Assembly (NCBI GenBank): GCA_964586175.1
Contig: CAZPGL010000001.1
Location: 62,001 to 126,000, forward strand
Direction: 5' to 3'
Source: CAZPGL01 sp964586175
GTDB taxonomy: Bacteria > Actinomycetota > Acidimicrobiia > Acidimicrobiales > MedAcidi-G1
DNA length: 64,000 nucleotides
Program-made: the position numbers and the translations under genes
The notes under the pieces: model-generated
Database searches by the model: none
Told to the model about the DNA's origin: nothing
Seen by the model: only the letters and a program-made list of their open reading frames with translations
Shown: positions 32,601 through 41,594 of the stretch, one piece after another
How the letters are laid out: every line of letters begins with the position of its first letter
Position numbering within the stretch: position 1 is the first letter of the stretch

Positions 32601-34622
32601 TCACCGGTGCTCGGCCAGGTCGCGCAATTCGCGGCGCAGTTCGGTGATCTCGTCGCGTAGACGCGCCGCGTACTCGAAGCGCAGGTCGGCGGCGGCCTCA
32701 CCCATCTCCTCCTCGAGCGAGTGCACGAGGCGTTCGAGGTCCTCGCGGGGCATGTCGACCAGCTCGTCGACCAGCCGATCGGACCGGCGGCGGCCCAGGT
32801 CGGGCACCGGCGTCGAATCGTCAGGGCGGAGGATCTCCAGGATGTCGGTGACGGCCTTGCGCACCGTCTGGGGGTCGATGCCGTGCTCGGCGTTGTAGGC
32901 CTGCTGGAGACCGCGCCGGCGCATGGTCTCGGAGATGGCCCGCTGCATCGACTCGGTGACCTGGTCGGCGTACATGACCACCTGGCCGTCGACGTTGCGG
33001 GCCGCCCGGCCGATGGTCTGCACGAGCGAGGTCTCGCTGCGCAGGAACCCCTCCTTGTCGGCGTCGAGGATCGCCACGAGGGACACCTCCGGCAGATCGA
33101 GGCCCTCGCGTAAGAGGTTGATACCGACGAGCACGTCGAACTCGCCCAGCCGGAGGTCGCGCAGGATCTCGATCCGCTGCAGGGTGTCGACGTCGCTGTG
33201 GAGGTACCGGACACGGACCCCGTTGTCGAGGAGGTAGTCGGTGAGGTCCTCGGCCATCTTCTTGGTGAGCGTGGTGACCAGCACCCGCTGGTCGTCGGCG
33301 ACCCGCTCGGCGATGAGGGCCCGGAGGTCGTCGATCTGGCCGTCGGTGGGCTTCACGATCACCTCGGGATCGACGAGGCCCGTCGGACGCACGATCTGTT
33401 CGACGACCCGGCTGCTGTGCTCCAGTTCCCACGGCCCGGGCGTCGCCGACAGCAACACCACCTGGCCGACCCGCTCGACGAACTCCTCGAAGCGGAGTGG
33501 TCGGTTGTCGGCGGCCGATGGCAGCCGGAACCCGTGCTCGATGAGGGTCTCCTTGCGGCTGCGATCCCCGTGGTACTGCCCGTGGAGCTGAGGCACGGCG
33601 ACGTGGGACTCGTCGAGCACGACGAGGAAGTCGTCGGGAAAGTAGTCGAGCAGGGTGTAGGGCCGCTCCCCCGGGGACCGTCCGTCGATGTGGGCGCTGT
33701 AGTTCTCGATCCCCGTGCAGAACCCCAACTCCCCCATCATCTCCAGGTCATGTTCCGTGCGCATCCGGAGCCGCTGGGCTTCAAGCAGACGACCATCGGC
33801 CTCGAATACCGCCAGCCGCTCCTGAAGCTCAGCCTCGATGCCGGCCATGGCCCGGGCCATCACGATGCTGTCGGCCGCATAGTGGGTGGCGGGGAACACG
33901 ACGACCTCGTCGAGACGGCGCAACTGCTCGCCGGTGAGGGGGTCGACCTGGACGATGGTCTCGATCTCGTCGCCGAACAGCGAGACGCGTAACGCCGTCT
34001 CCTCGTAGGAGGGGTGGATCTCGAGGGTGTCGCCCCGAACCCGGAACTTGCCCCTCCCCAGCACGAGGTCGTTGCGTTCGTACTGCATGTCGACCAGGGT
34101 CCGCAGGGTGGCCCGTTGCTCAACCTGGTCGCCGACCCGCAGCACCAGCAGATGGTCCCGGTAGAGCTCAGGGTTGCCCAGGCCGTAGATACACGACACC
34201 GACGCGACGACGATGGTGTCCCGACGGGTCAGCAGGGCTGCAGTGGCGGAGTGTCGGAGCCGGTCGATCTCGTCGTTCACCGACGAGTCCTTCTCGATGA
34301 AGGTGTCCGAGGACGGCAGGTAGGCCTCGGGTTGGTAGTAGTCGTAGTAGGAAACGAAATACTCGACCCGGTTGTCGGGGAAGAATCCCCGCAGCTCGTT
34401 GGCCAGCTGGGCGGCGAGGGACTTGTTGGGGGCGATGACCAGGGTGGGCCGCTGGACCTGTTCGATCGTCCAGGCCACCGTGGCGCTCTTGCCGCTCCCG
34501 GTGATGCCCAGCAGGGTCTGGAAGCGTTCGCCGCCGAGGATGCCGTCGGTGAGTTCGCCGATGGCCCGTGGCTGGTCGCCGGCCGGGGCGAACGGTGCGT
34601 CGACGCTGAACTGCTGGGTCAC
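32601..34622 (-). CDS. uvrB: UvrABC excinuclease subunit B
   Basis: Central helicase-like subunit that loads on the lesion and recruits UvrC. 673 residues. Walker A GITGSGKSATVA (about 39), beta-hairpin region with YYDYYQPEAY (about 93), DEXD-type box VVLDESHVA (about 333), helicase C half with INLLREGLDLPEVSLVAILDADKEGF (about 505-530, quoted in part) and the C-terminal UVR motif (about 632-668). The start is GTG at 34622, 6 bases after TAACCT. Order coaE-uvrB-uvrA behind rpsA parallels Mycobacterium. Confidence 0.97.
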   Translation of the reverse strand: MTQQFSVDAPFAPAGDQPRAIGELTDGILGGERFQTLLGITGSGKSATVAWTIEQVQRPTLVIAPNKSLAAQLANELRGFFPDNRVEYFVSYYDYYQPEAYLPSSDTFIEKDSSVNDEIDRLRHSATAALLTRRDTIVVASVSCIYGLGNPELYRDHLLVLRVGDQVEQRATLRTLVDMQYERNDLVLGRGKFRVRGDTLEIHPSYEETALRVSLFGDEIETIVQVDPLTGEQLRRLDEVVVFPATHYAADSIVMARAMAGIEAELQERLAVFEADGRLLEAQRLRMRTEHDLEMMGELGFCTGIENYSAHIDGRSPGERPYTLLDYFPDDFLVVLDESHVAVPQLHGQYHGDRSRKETLIEHGFRLPSAADNRPLRFEEFVERVGQVVLLSATPGPWELEHSSRVVEQIVRPTGLVDPEVIVKPTDGQIDDLRALIAERVADDQRVLVTTLTKKMAEDLTDYLLDNGVRVRYLHSDVDTLQRIEILRDLRLGEFDVLVGINLLREGLDLPEVSLVAILDADKEGFLRSETSLVQTIGRAARNVDGQVVMYADQVTESMQRAISETMRRRGLQQAYNAEHGIDPQTVRKAVTDILEILRPDDSTPVPDLGRRRSDRLVDELVDMPREDLERLVHSLEEEMGEAAADLRFEYAARLRDEITELRRELRDLAEHR

Positions 34623-34628
34623 GGCCGC

Positions 34629-34634
34629 AGGTTA
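34629..34634 (-). promoter_or_regulatory. Putative -10 element of uvrB
   Basis: TAACCT on the minus strand, 6 bases before the GTG start at 34622. Predicts a leaderless mRNA. Confidence 0.6.
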
Positions 34635-34663
34635 GCGAGCACCGGGGACCCGACCTGTGCCGC

Positions 34664-35311
34664 TCAGGAGTCGGCGGCCCGCTGGCCGAGCGGCTGGACC
34701 GGCTGGTCCGTCGGTGGCCGTTCGAGGGTGGCGATCCATGCCCAGCACCGGTCGACCTCGGCCGCCAGGTCGGCGGGGGTGCCGGAGTTGTCGACGACGA
34801 AGTCAGCCAGGGCCAGGCGGTCCTCCCGGGCCATCTGGCTGGCGATGCGGTTCCGTGCGTCGTCCTCGGTGAACCCCCGATGCTCGACCAGGCGCTCCAC
34901 GGCGAGTTCGGGGTCCACATCGACGACCACCACGCCCCCCAGCCCTTCGTACCCGGCTCCGGTCAGCAGCGGTATGTCGAGGATCACCGTGGCGTCGCTC
35001 CCGGCGAGGGCCTGCCGTCGGGCGGTCATCTCGTCGGCTACCGCGGGGTGCACGATGGCGTTGAGGGCCGTCAACTCGTCGGTGTCGGCGAACACGATGT
35101 CGGCCACGGCCTGGCGGTCGAGACTGCCGTCGACTTGGAGGATGGCGCTCCCCCACCGCTCGACCATGGCCGCTACGACGGGCCCGTCGGGGGCCTGGAC
35201 GTCGCGGACAACGGCGTCGGCGTCGATCAGGACCGCGCCGCGCTCGACCAGCCCGGAGGCGACGCTGGATTTGCCGGCTCCGATGCCGCCGGTCAGGCCG
35301 ATCTCGAGCAC
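34664..35311 (-). CDS. coaE: Dephospho-CoA kinase
   Basis: Last step of CoA synthesis (3'-phosphorylation). 215 residues. P-loop GLTGGIGAGKSSVA at about 6-19, DADAVVRDV (about 33), the lid and CoA-binding region around DIPLLTGAGYEG (about 115), and R-rich TEDDARNRIASQM. Shorter than the mycobacterial CoaE, which has a C-terminal GrpB/UPF0157 extension absent here. GTG at 35311 begins 23 bases after rpsA. Likely cotranscribed with rpsA. Confidence 0.94.
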   Translation of the reverse strand: MLEIGLTGGIGAGKSSVASGLVERGAVLIDADAVVRDVQAPDGPVVAAMVERWGSAILQVDGSLDRQAVADIVFADTDELTALNAIVHPAVADEMTARRQALAGSDATVILDIPLLTGAGYEGLGGVVVVDVDPELAVERLVEHRGFTEDDARNRIASQMAREDRLALADFVVDNSGTPADLAAEVDRCWAWIATLERPPTDQPVQPLGQRAADS

Positions 35312-35334
35312 GGCGACCCGGCCCGCACCGAGGC

Positions 35335-36735
35335 TCAGGCCTCGGGCGCCTCCTCGGCGGGATCCTCGGCGGCCGGCGCCTCCTCGGCGGTCGCGGCCTC
35401 GGCGGCCGGCGCCTCCTCGGCGGCCGGCGCCTCCTCGGCTGGGGCATCGCCGTCGGCGTAGTACTCGGCCCAGGCCTCCTGGCCTTCGGAGCTGTCGCCG
35501 CCGATGAATTTGCCCTCGTCGTCGTAGGCGTGCTCGCCGAAGTGTTCCTGGTACTCGGCGGCCACCGTGCCACCCTCGGCGGCCTGCTTGATCGACAGGC
35601 TGATCCGACGGCGCTGCAGGTCCAGGTCGATGATCTTGACCCACAGCTCCTCGCCGGGGGTCACGACCTGCTCGGGCAGGTCGACGTGGTGGGCCGACAT
35701 CTCCGAGATGTGCACCAGGCCCTCGATGCCGTCGCCCACCTGGACGAAGGACCCGAAGGGCACCAACTTGGTGACCCGGCCGTAGACCAATTCGCCGACC
35801 TGGTGAGCGGCGGCGAACTCCTGCCACGGGTCGGCCTGGGTGGCCTTGAGGGACAGGCTGATGCGTTCGCGGCTCAGGTCGATGTCGAGGACCTGGACCT
35901 CGATCTCGTCGCCGACCGATACGACCGAACCGGGATGGTCGACGTGCTTCCAGGACAGCTCGGACACGTGGATCAGGCCGTCCATGCCGCCCAGGTCCAC
36001 GAAGGCACCGAAGTTGACGACGCTGGACACGACGCCCTTGCGGTTCTCCCCGGGCCGCAGGTCGTGGAGGAACTCCTCACGCTGCTCCTTGTGGGTCTCC
36101 TCGAGCCAGGCCCGGCGGGACAGGACCACGTTGTTGCGGTTCTTGTCCAGCTCGATGATCTTGGCGTCGATGGTCTGGGAGATGTAGGGCTGCAGGTCGC
36201 GGACCCGGCGCAACTCGACCAGCGACGCGGGCAGAAAGCCCCGGAGGCCGATGTCGACGATCAGGCCGCCCTTGACGACCTCGATGACCGTCCCGGAAAC
36301 CGTGCCGTCGGCCTCCTTGATCTCCTCGATCTTGCCCCAGGCCCGCTCGTACTGGGCCCGCTTCTTGGACAGGACGAGGCGCCCTTCCTTGTCCTCGAGG
36401 GTGACGACGACCGCTTCGACCCGCTCCCCCATCGAGACGATCTCGGTCGGGTTGACGCCGTTGCGGATCGACAGCTCACGGGGCGGGATGACGCCCTCGG
36501 ACTTGTAGCCGATGTCCAGCAGGACCTCGTCCTTGTCCACCCGCACGACCGTGCCTTCGACCATCTGGCCGCTCTCCACGTCGACCATGGTGGCCGAGTA
36601 GGCCTCATCGAGGCTGAGGCTTCCCAGATCGTTCTCGGTGATCTGGCGGGGGATGTACTCGCCGCTCTCGTCGAAGTCCCCCATGGGCGGGGAGTTCAGG
36701 GCGGCATCGGTCAGGGTCTGGTCGGACACGGTCAT
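35335..36735 (-). CDS. rpsA: 30S ribosomal protein S1
   Basis: Binds mRNA leaders and helps initiation. 466 residues with four S1 repeats (about 56-125, 140-210, 226-298, 312-385), the usual actinobacterial number against six in E. coli. The repeats show GxVxxVxxFGAFVDLG-type strands, for example VVNFGAFVDLGGMDGLIHVS. The C-terminal 80 residues are acidic, Ala/Glu/Pro-rich and repetitive. ATG at 36735. The presence of an S1 with leaderless mRNAs nearby is notable, since such messages do not need it. Confidence 0.97.
   Translation of the reverse strand: MTVSDQTLTDAALNSPPMGDFDESGEYIPRQITENDLGSLSLDEAYSATMVDVESGQMVEGTVVRVDKDEVLLDIGYKSEGVIPPRELSIRNGVNPTEIVSMGERVEAVVVTLEDKEGRLVLSKKRAQYERAWGKIEEIKEADGTVSGTVIEVVKGGLIVDIGLRGFLPASLVELRRVRDLQPYISQTIDAKIIELDKNRNNVVLSRRAWLEETHKEQREEFLHDLRPGENRKGVVSSVVNFGAFVDLGGMDGLIHVSELSWKHVDHPGSVVSVGDEIEVQVLDIDLSRERISLSLKATQADPWQEFAAAHQVGELVYGRVTKLVPFGSFVQVGDGIEGLVHISEMSAHHVDLPEQVVTPGEELWVKIIDLDLQRRRISLSIKQAAEGGTVAAEYQEHFGEHAYDDEGKFIGGDSSEGQEAWAEYYADGDAPAEEAPAAEEAPAAEAATAEEAPAAEDPAEEAPEA
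35341..35449 (-). repeat. Imperfect coding repeat in the rpsA tail
   Basis: Several imperfect copies of a unit encoding EEAPAAE (minus strand reading GAGGCGCCGGCCGCCGAG-like). Encodes the acidic low-complexity S1 tail; length may vary between strains. Confidence 0.7.
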
Positions 36736-36807
36736 CTCGTCGGATAGGGGAATCGGTGGACAGGGGCTCTTACAGGTTCGCCCACGGCGGTCGCCATGGA
36801 CCCGGGA

Positions 36808-36813
36808 AGCCTA
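36808..36813 (-). promoter_or_regulatory. Putative -10 element of rpsA
   Basis: TAGGCT on the minus strand, giving a leader of about 65 bases before ATG at 36735. The leader has no strong Shine-Dalgarno. Confidence 0.4.
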
Positions 36814-36838
36814 CCGGCTGGGGTTTTCTTCGCCCCCC

Positions 36839-37597
36839 TCACCCGGGCAGCGGGCCGCAGGGCATGTTCGGCCGGGTGGCCGACACGAGGAACTCGGGAT
36901 GCTCCGTGTCGGGAGGGCGCGGGGCGTAGTCGCCGGGAGTGACCGCCCAGATCGCGTCGACCTCGAGACCGGCTCTGGCCGCGAGGAGCCGGAGCTCCCG
37001 CGGCGTGAAGCAGGTGGTCCACAGGTCGGTCTCCACCTCGTCGCCCTCGGGGTTCCGGATCGTGGTCGTCTCGTGGTTGACGCCCGAGGCGGCGTCGAAC
37101 CGGTCGATCTCCTCCTGGAACCGAACCTGGAAGTAGGCCGAGAAGGCGCTGAGGGCCAGGCGGCCACCGGGTCGCACGGCGGTCGCCATCCGGTCCAGGA
37201 TCTCCCCGTCTGGGTCCAGCACCGTGGCGTCGGCCCCCGGGCCTCCGGCCAGGCCGAAGGCCCCCTGGCACAACGAGATGACGGCGTCGAACTCGGCGTC
37301 GAACGCCATGGTGCGGGCATCCATGCGTACGAAATCGGCGCCCGGCGGGGCATTGGCCGTGGCCTCGTCGATGAAGCGCTGCGAGATGTCGATGCCCAGG
37401 ACGTCGCAGCCCCGGCGGGCCAGCTCGTGGGCGTGGCGACCCGGTCCGCAGCCCACGTCCAGCACCCGGCTGCCCGGCGCCAGGTGGAGGACCGCCATGA
37501 GGGCGTCGACCTCCTGCACGGTCCCGTAGGTGAACGAGTAGCGCAGATAGGCCGATCCGAGGTGGTCGGCAACCTCCTCGAACCAGTGGTCGCTCAC
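36839..37597 (-). CDS. Class I SAM-dependent methyltransferase
   Basis: 252 residues. Motif I VLDVGCGPGRHAHELA (about 45), GIDISQRFIDEA (about 69), DAVISLCQGAFG (about 104) and RPGGRLALSAFSAYF (about 143); the SLCQGAFG and SAYFQVRF segments recall type 25 methyltransferases with a beta insertion. Lies 7 bases after polA and about 100 bases before rpsA, so probably cotranscribed with polA. Substrate unknown. Confidence 0.88.
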   Translation of the reverse strand: MSDHWFEEVADHLGSAYLRYSFTYGTVQEVDALMAVLHLAPGSRVLDVGCGPGRHAHELARRGCDVLGIDISQRFIDEATANAPPGADFVRMDARTMAFDAEFDAVISLCQGAFGLAGGPGADATVLDPDGEILDRMATAVRPGGRLALSAFSAYFQVRFQEEIDRFDAASGVNHETTTIRNPEGDEVETDLWTTCFTPRELRLLAARAGLEVDAIWAVTPGDYAPRPPDTEHPEFLVSATRPNMPCGPLPG

Positions 37598-37604
37598 CGG
37601 CCGT

Positions 37605-40316
37605 TCACCCCTTGGCGTCGGCCCACGTGGATCCGACGGCCACGTCGACGGCCAGATCCACCCGCAGGTCGTAGGCGGCGCCCATGATTCCTGGCACGAA
37701 CTCCATGGCGTCGTCCACCTCGTCGGGCCGCACCTCGAGGATCACCTCGTCGTGGACCTGCAGGATCAGCCGCGCCGTGGTGTCCGGCTGATGCAACCGC
37801 TCGGCCAGGTTGATCAACGCCACCTTGAAGATGTCGGCGGCCAGCCCCTGGATGCCGGCGTTCATGGCCTGGCGTTCGCCGGCCTGACGGACGTTGAAGT
37901 TGCCCGACGACAACTCGGGGATGGGGCGGCGCCGGCCGAAAAGGGTCTCGGTGTAGCCCTTGTCCCGGGCGTCGGCCACCGTCTGGTCCATGTAGGTCCG
38001 GATCCCGGGAAAGGCCGTGAAGAAGGCGTCGAGGATGGTGCCCGCCTCGTCGACCGGCACGTCCAGCCGCTGGGCCAGCCCGTAGGCCTCCATGCCGTAG
38101 GCCAGCCCGTAGGCCACCATCTTGGCCCGGTTGCGGAGTTCGGTGGTCACCTCCGCGGCGTCGATGTGCCACACCTGGGCCGCCACCGCCGAATGAATGT
38201 CGTCCCCGGCATCGAAGGCGGCGATCAGCCCCGGGTCCCCGGCCAGATGGGCGATGCAGCGCAGCTCGATCTGGTTGTAGTCGGCGACCAGCAGCAGATG
38301 GCCGGGCGAGGGCACGAAGGCCCGGCGGAAGGCCCGGCCGGCCTCGGTGCGGACCGGAATGTTGTGCAGGTTCGGGGCATCGGAGCTGAGCCGGCCGGTG
38401 CGGGCCACCGTCTGGTTGAACGTGGCGCGGATGCGGCCGTCGTCGTCCACCTCAGCCAGCAGGCCCTCGCCATAGGTGGAGCGGAGCTTCTCGACCTCCC
38501 GGTAGGCCAGCAGGTGGTCGACCACCGCATGGTCGCCGCGGAGGCGCTCGAGGGTGGCGGCATCGGTGGAGTAACCCGTCTTGGTCTTCTTGCCGGGTGT
38601 CAGGCCCAGCGTGTCGAACAGGACCTCCTGGAGTTGTTTGGTGGAGTTCACGTTGAACTCCTGGCCGGCCGCGGCGTGGACCGCCGACCGATGCAGTGCA
38701 CAGGCCTCGGTGAGCTCGTCGCGTAGACGGGTCAGTTCGGCGACGTCCACCCCGACACCGTCCATCTCCATACGGGCCAGTACCGGCACGAGCGGCAGCT
38801 CGACCTCCCGGTACACACGGGTCATCCCCTGAGCCTCGATGGCCCCTGGGAGCACCTCGTGGAGCAGGTCGATGGCCCGGGCCCGGAGGGCGGCCTCGAC
38901 CGCCGGATCACGGGTCTCGCCGTCGAGATCCAGCTGGCCTTCGGGAGCCCCCACGTCAGGGAGTTCCCACGGGGTGTGCCGGGCGAGCACCTCGGCCAGG
39001 TCGTGGCCCCGGGTCGACGGGTTCAACAGGTACTCGGCCAGCCCGACGTCGAACACCGGGTCGGCGATACCGATCCCGAAGGGGGCCAGCCAGTGCAGCA
39101 GGGCCTTGGTGTCGTCGGCGGCCACCCCGGCCATGGAGATGTCGAACAGGGTCAGGAGCCCATCGACCACCTGCTCGTCGGCCAGCATCTCGGCGGACAG
39201 CCAGCGGACCGGTCCGTCGCCGCCCACCGACAGGGCCAGACCGGCCGATCCACCCGGGGCCACGGCGATCGGCGTCAAGGGCCGTGGTGCCCCGGCCCCG
39301 GTGCCCCGGTCATCGTGCAGCGCCAGCATCTCCTCCAGTTCGGTCGCAGCGGTGACCGGAACCACCTCGACCTCGATGGGTCCCCCGGTGGCCGGACCCC
39401 CGTCACCGGTGCGGTCGTCTCGGCCCGCCGGACCACCGCTCGACACGCCGAGCAGCCCCAGGAGCCGATCCCGGGCGGTGGCCAGCTCGAGCAGGTCGAA
39501 CAGGGCCTCGGCCCGTTCCACGTCGACGGCTCGCCGCTCGAGGTCGGCGATACCGACACCCAACGGCACCTCGCGGACCAGGGTCATCATCTCGACGTTG
39601 CGCCGAGCGTGCTCCTCGTTGGCCTCCAGGTTCTCGCGGAGCTTCGGCGTCTGGTCGGCCGTGGCGGCGAAGATGCCGTCCAGGCCACCGTGGGCGTTGA
39701 TCAGCTTGGCCGCCGTCTTCTCCCCGACCCCGGGGACCCCGGGGAGGTTGTCGGACGGATCGCCCCGAAGCGCCGCGTAGGCGACGTAGTCGCGAGGGTG
39801 CACCCCCGTACGGTCGACGATGCCGGCCTCGTCGTAGAGGGCGTAGTCGGACACCCCCCGCTTGTTGTAGAGCACCCGGATGTGGGGGTCCTCGACGAGT
39901 TGGTAACTGTCGCGGTCGCCGGTGACCACCAGGACGTCCCGACCCGCGTCCCGGGCCATGGTGGCCAGGGTGGCCAGCACGTCGTCGGCCTCGTAGCCCT
40001 CGGCGTCGATGACCAGCAGGCCAAGGGCGTCGACCAGTTCCCGCACCAGGGACAACTGCTCGTAGAGGATGTCGGGCTGACTGTCGCGGTTGGCCTTGTA
40101 GGACGGCAGCCGTTCGTGGCGGAACGTCTTCTCGGGCCGATCGAAGGCCACGGCGATGCCGTCGGGCTCGTGGTCGCGTAGCAGCGTCGCCAGCATCGAG
40201 CTGAAGCCGTAGACGGCGTTGGTGACCTGGCCCGAGGAGGTGGCCATGTCGGTCGGCAGGGCGAAGAAGGCCCGGTACGTCAGCGAGTTGCCGTCGATGA
40301 GCAGGAGGTCGGACAC
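37605..40316 (-). CDS. polA: DNA polymerase I
   Basis: Fills gaps after excision repair and removes primers. 903 residues. 5' nuclease domain at about 1-290 (LLIDGNSLTYRAFFAL, GVPGVGEKTA). The 3'-5' exonuclease-like middle (about 310-500) has no visible DxE or other catalytic acid set, so proofreading is probably absent, as in many actinobacterial Pol I. Polymerase: motif A VADYNQIELR (about 655), motif B KMVAYGLAYGMEAYG, motif C QVHDEVILEV near the end. GTG at 40316 follows TAGGGT by 7 bases. Neighbourhood with pdtaR and rpsA is conserved in Mycobacterium. Confidence 0.97.
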   Translation of the reverse strand: MSDLLLIDGNSLTYRAFFALPTDMATSSGQVTNAVYGFSSMLATLLRDHEPDGIAVAFDRPEKTFRHERLPSYKANRDSQPDILYEQLSLVRELVDALGLLVIDAEGYEADDVLATLATMARDAGRDVLVVTGDRDSYQLVEDPHIRVLYNKRGVSDYALYDEAGIVDRTGVHPRDYVAYAALRGDPSDNLPGVPGVGEKTAAKLINAHGGLDGIFAATADQTPKLRENLEANEEHARRNVEMMTLVREVPLGVGIADLERRAVDVERAEALFDLLELATARDRLLGLLGVSSGGPAGRDDRTGDGGPATGGPIEVEVVPVTAATELEEMLALHDDRGTGAGAPRPLTPIAVAPGGSAGLALSVGGDGPVRWLSAEMLADEQVVDGLLTLFDISMAGVAADDTKALLHWLAPFGIGIADPVFDVGLAEYLLNPSTRGHDLAEVLARHTPWELPDVGAPEGQLDLDGETRDPAVEAALRARAIDLLHEVLPGAIEAQGMTRVYREVELPLVPVLARMEMDGVGVDVAELTRLRDELTEACALHRSAVHAAAGQEFNVNSTKQLQEVLFDTLGLTPGKKTKTGYSTDAATLERLRGDHAVVDHLLAYREVEKLRSTYGEGLLAEVDDDGRIRATFNQTVARTGRLSSDAPNLHNIPVRTEAGRAFRRAFVPSPGHLLLVADYNQIELRCIAHLAGDPGLIAAFDAGDDIHSAVAAQVWHIDAAEVTTELRNRAKMVAYGLAYGMEAYGLAQRLDVPVDEAGTILDAFFTAFPGIRTYMDQTVADARDKGYTETLFGRRRPIPELSSGNFNVRQAGERQAMNAGIQGLAADIFKVALINLAERLHQPDTTARLILQVHDEVILEVRPDEVDDAMEFVPGIMGAAYDLRVDLAVDVAVGSTWADAKG

Positions 40317-40323
40317 CGATCGG

Positions 40324-40329
40324 ACCCTA
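40324..40329 (-). promoter_or_regulatory. Putative -10 element of polA
   Basis: TAGGGT on the minus strand, 7 bases before the GTG start at 40316; predicts a leaderless mRNA. Confidence 0.6.
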
Positions 40330-40358
40330 CTCCGGGTGCCCGCCGCCGAGGGCGTCGC

Positions 40359-40940
40359 TCAGGGTCGCAGGGTGCCGGCGAGGATCTCGGTGGCCACGTC
40401 GGCCATGGAGCGGCGGCCCGCCATGGCCGACTGCTGGATGAAACGGAAGGCCTCGGCCTCAGGCAGCCCGTGGTCATCCATCAGCAGGCCCTTGGCCCGG
40501 TCGATGGTCTTGCGGGCGTCGAGGCGCTCGGCCAGGGTCCGGGCCTGGTCGGTGAGGGCCCGCATCTCGCGGTGGCGGGCCCGGGCGATCTCGACGGCCG
40601 GCACCAGCTCGGAGCGTTGGAACGGCTTCACCAGGTAGGCCAGGGCCCCGGCATCGATGGCCCGGTCGATCAGATCGCGCTGGCTGAACGCGGTGAGGAT
40701 GACGACGGCCGCGTCATGGGATTCGGCGATCCGCCGGGCCGCTTCGATGCCGTCCAGCCCGGGCATCTTGATGTCCAGGATCACCACGTCGGGGTCGTGT
40801 TCGGCGACCAGGTCGAGCACGTGGTCGCCACGACCCGTGTCGCCGACCACCGCGTAGCCTTCGTCTTCGAGCGTCTCCTTGAGGTCGAGGCGGATGATGG
40901 CCTCGTCCTCGGCCAGCACGACCCGGGTCGTCTCGGCCAT
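40359..40940 (-). CDS. pdtaR: Response regulator with ANTAR RNA-binding domain (PdtaR-like)
   Basis: 193 residues: receiver domain at about 5-120 with phospho-acceptor Asp in VVILDIKMPG (about 55) and Lys in LVKPFQ, then an ANTAR domain (about 130-190) with RKTIDRAKGLLMDDHGL in part and FIQQSAMAGRRSM. ANTAR proteins bind two-hairpin RNA motifs and prevent termination. Position beside polA matches Rv1626/PdtaR of Mycobacterium tuberculosis. No partner kinase PdtaS is in the window. ATG at 40940 overlaps the upstream stop by one base (TGATG). Confidence 0.94.
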   Translation of the reverse strand: MAETTRVVLAEDEAIIRLDLKETLEDEGYAVVGDTGRGDHVLDLVAEHDPDVVILDIKMPGLDGIEAARRIAESHDAAVVILTAFSQRDLIDRAIDAGALAYLVKPFQRSELVPAVEIARARHREMRALTDQARTLAERLDARKTIDRAKGLLMDDHGLPEAEAFRFIQQSAMAGRRSMADVATEILAGTLRP

Positions 40941-41263
40941 CAGGCGTGGCCGCCGTCGGCGATGAGCCGGTCGAGCAGTTGGTCCTGGCGGAACTCGAGC
41001 CGACCGATCTCAGCGACCACGTCGTCGCGGTGACGCCCCATGGCCCGGGCCTGCCGGTCGGCACCACGGTGCTCGCGTTCGGACAGGGCCGTTTCGGACA
41101 CCAGGGACCGCACACGGGCGTCGCCGGCCTCGTCGACCAGGTGGGCCAGCTGTTCATCGGCCACGGCCAGATCGGCGCGCAGACGGCGCAGGCGGGCGCT
41201 GATCTCGTTCAGGCGCCGCTCGATCACCGGCCGCGTCCGGTCGTGCGCAGAATCTCGGTCCAT
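40940..41263 (-). CDS. Coiled-coil hypothetical protein upstream of pdtaR
   Basis: 107 residues, charged, nearly all helix (RRLNEISARLRRLRADLAVADEQL; DDVVAEIGRLEFRQDQLLDRL, in parts), no membrane segment or known motif. Overlaps pdtaR by one base, so coexpression with the ANTAR regulator is expected. Upstream hexamer TACACT is 10 bases from ATG. Family not recognised; a DUF2630-like helical protein is possible. Confidence 0.65.
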   Translation of the reverse strand: MDRDSAHDRTRPVIERRLNEISARLRRLRADLAVADEQLAHLVDEAGDARVRSLVSETALSEREHRGADRQARAMGRHRDDVVAEIGRLEFRQDQLLDRLIADGGHA

Positions 41264-41273
41264 GGGGCCGACC

Positions 41274-41279
41274 AGTGTA
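41274..41279 (-). promoter_or_regulatory. Putative -10 element of the coiled-coil protein-pdtaR unit
   Basis: TACACT on the minus strand, 10 bases before ATG at 41263, leaving a leader of only a few bases. Confidence 0.4.
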
Positions 41280-41337
41280 CGGTGCCCCTCCGGTCGCTCG
41301 TGCACCTTCCGACCTCGACGGGCCGGACGATGACGTC

Positions 41338-41424
41338 TGGTGCCCGGGGCGGGACTTGAACCCGCACGGCCTTGCGGCCAAAGGATTTTGAGTCCTCCGC
41401 GTCTGCCAATTCCGCCACCCGGGC
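41338..41424 (-). tRNA. tRNA-Leu (anticodon CAA)
   Basis: Complete class II tRNA. Acceptor GCCCGGG pairs with CCCGGGC before discriminator A and an encoded CCA (41338-41340). The anticodon loop is CTCAAAA, anticodon CAA, reading UUG. The long variable arm (GGCCGCAAGGCC) and the T-loop GGTTCAAGTCC are in place. TAGGCT at 41442-41447 (minus) is a likely -10 element. It stands between pdtaR and the fab cluster. Confidence 0.96.
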
Positions 41425-41594
41425 CCGGACGACGTCCGGCGAGCCTACCGGCCCGGTTCCCGGCCAATGACCGGCCGCCGACCGGATGCGGTGGTCACCG
41501 GCGGGTGTTGGGCGGTACCGTCGGGTCTCCAGCATGATCCGGGCCCGTTCGTTGGGCGTCCAACGCAGTGCAACCGGCCCGGGAGGCCGCCACG

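Noticed and set aside
37605..40316. Proofreading 3'-5' exonuclease in PolA
   Set aside because: The middle domain keeps length and fold pattern but none of the catalytic acidic motifs can be found.
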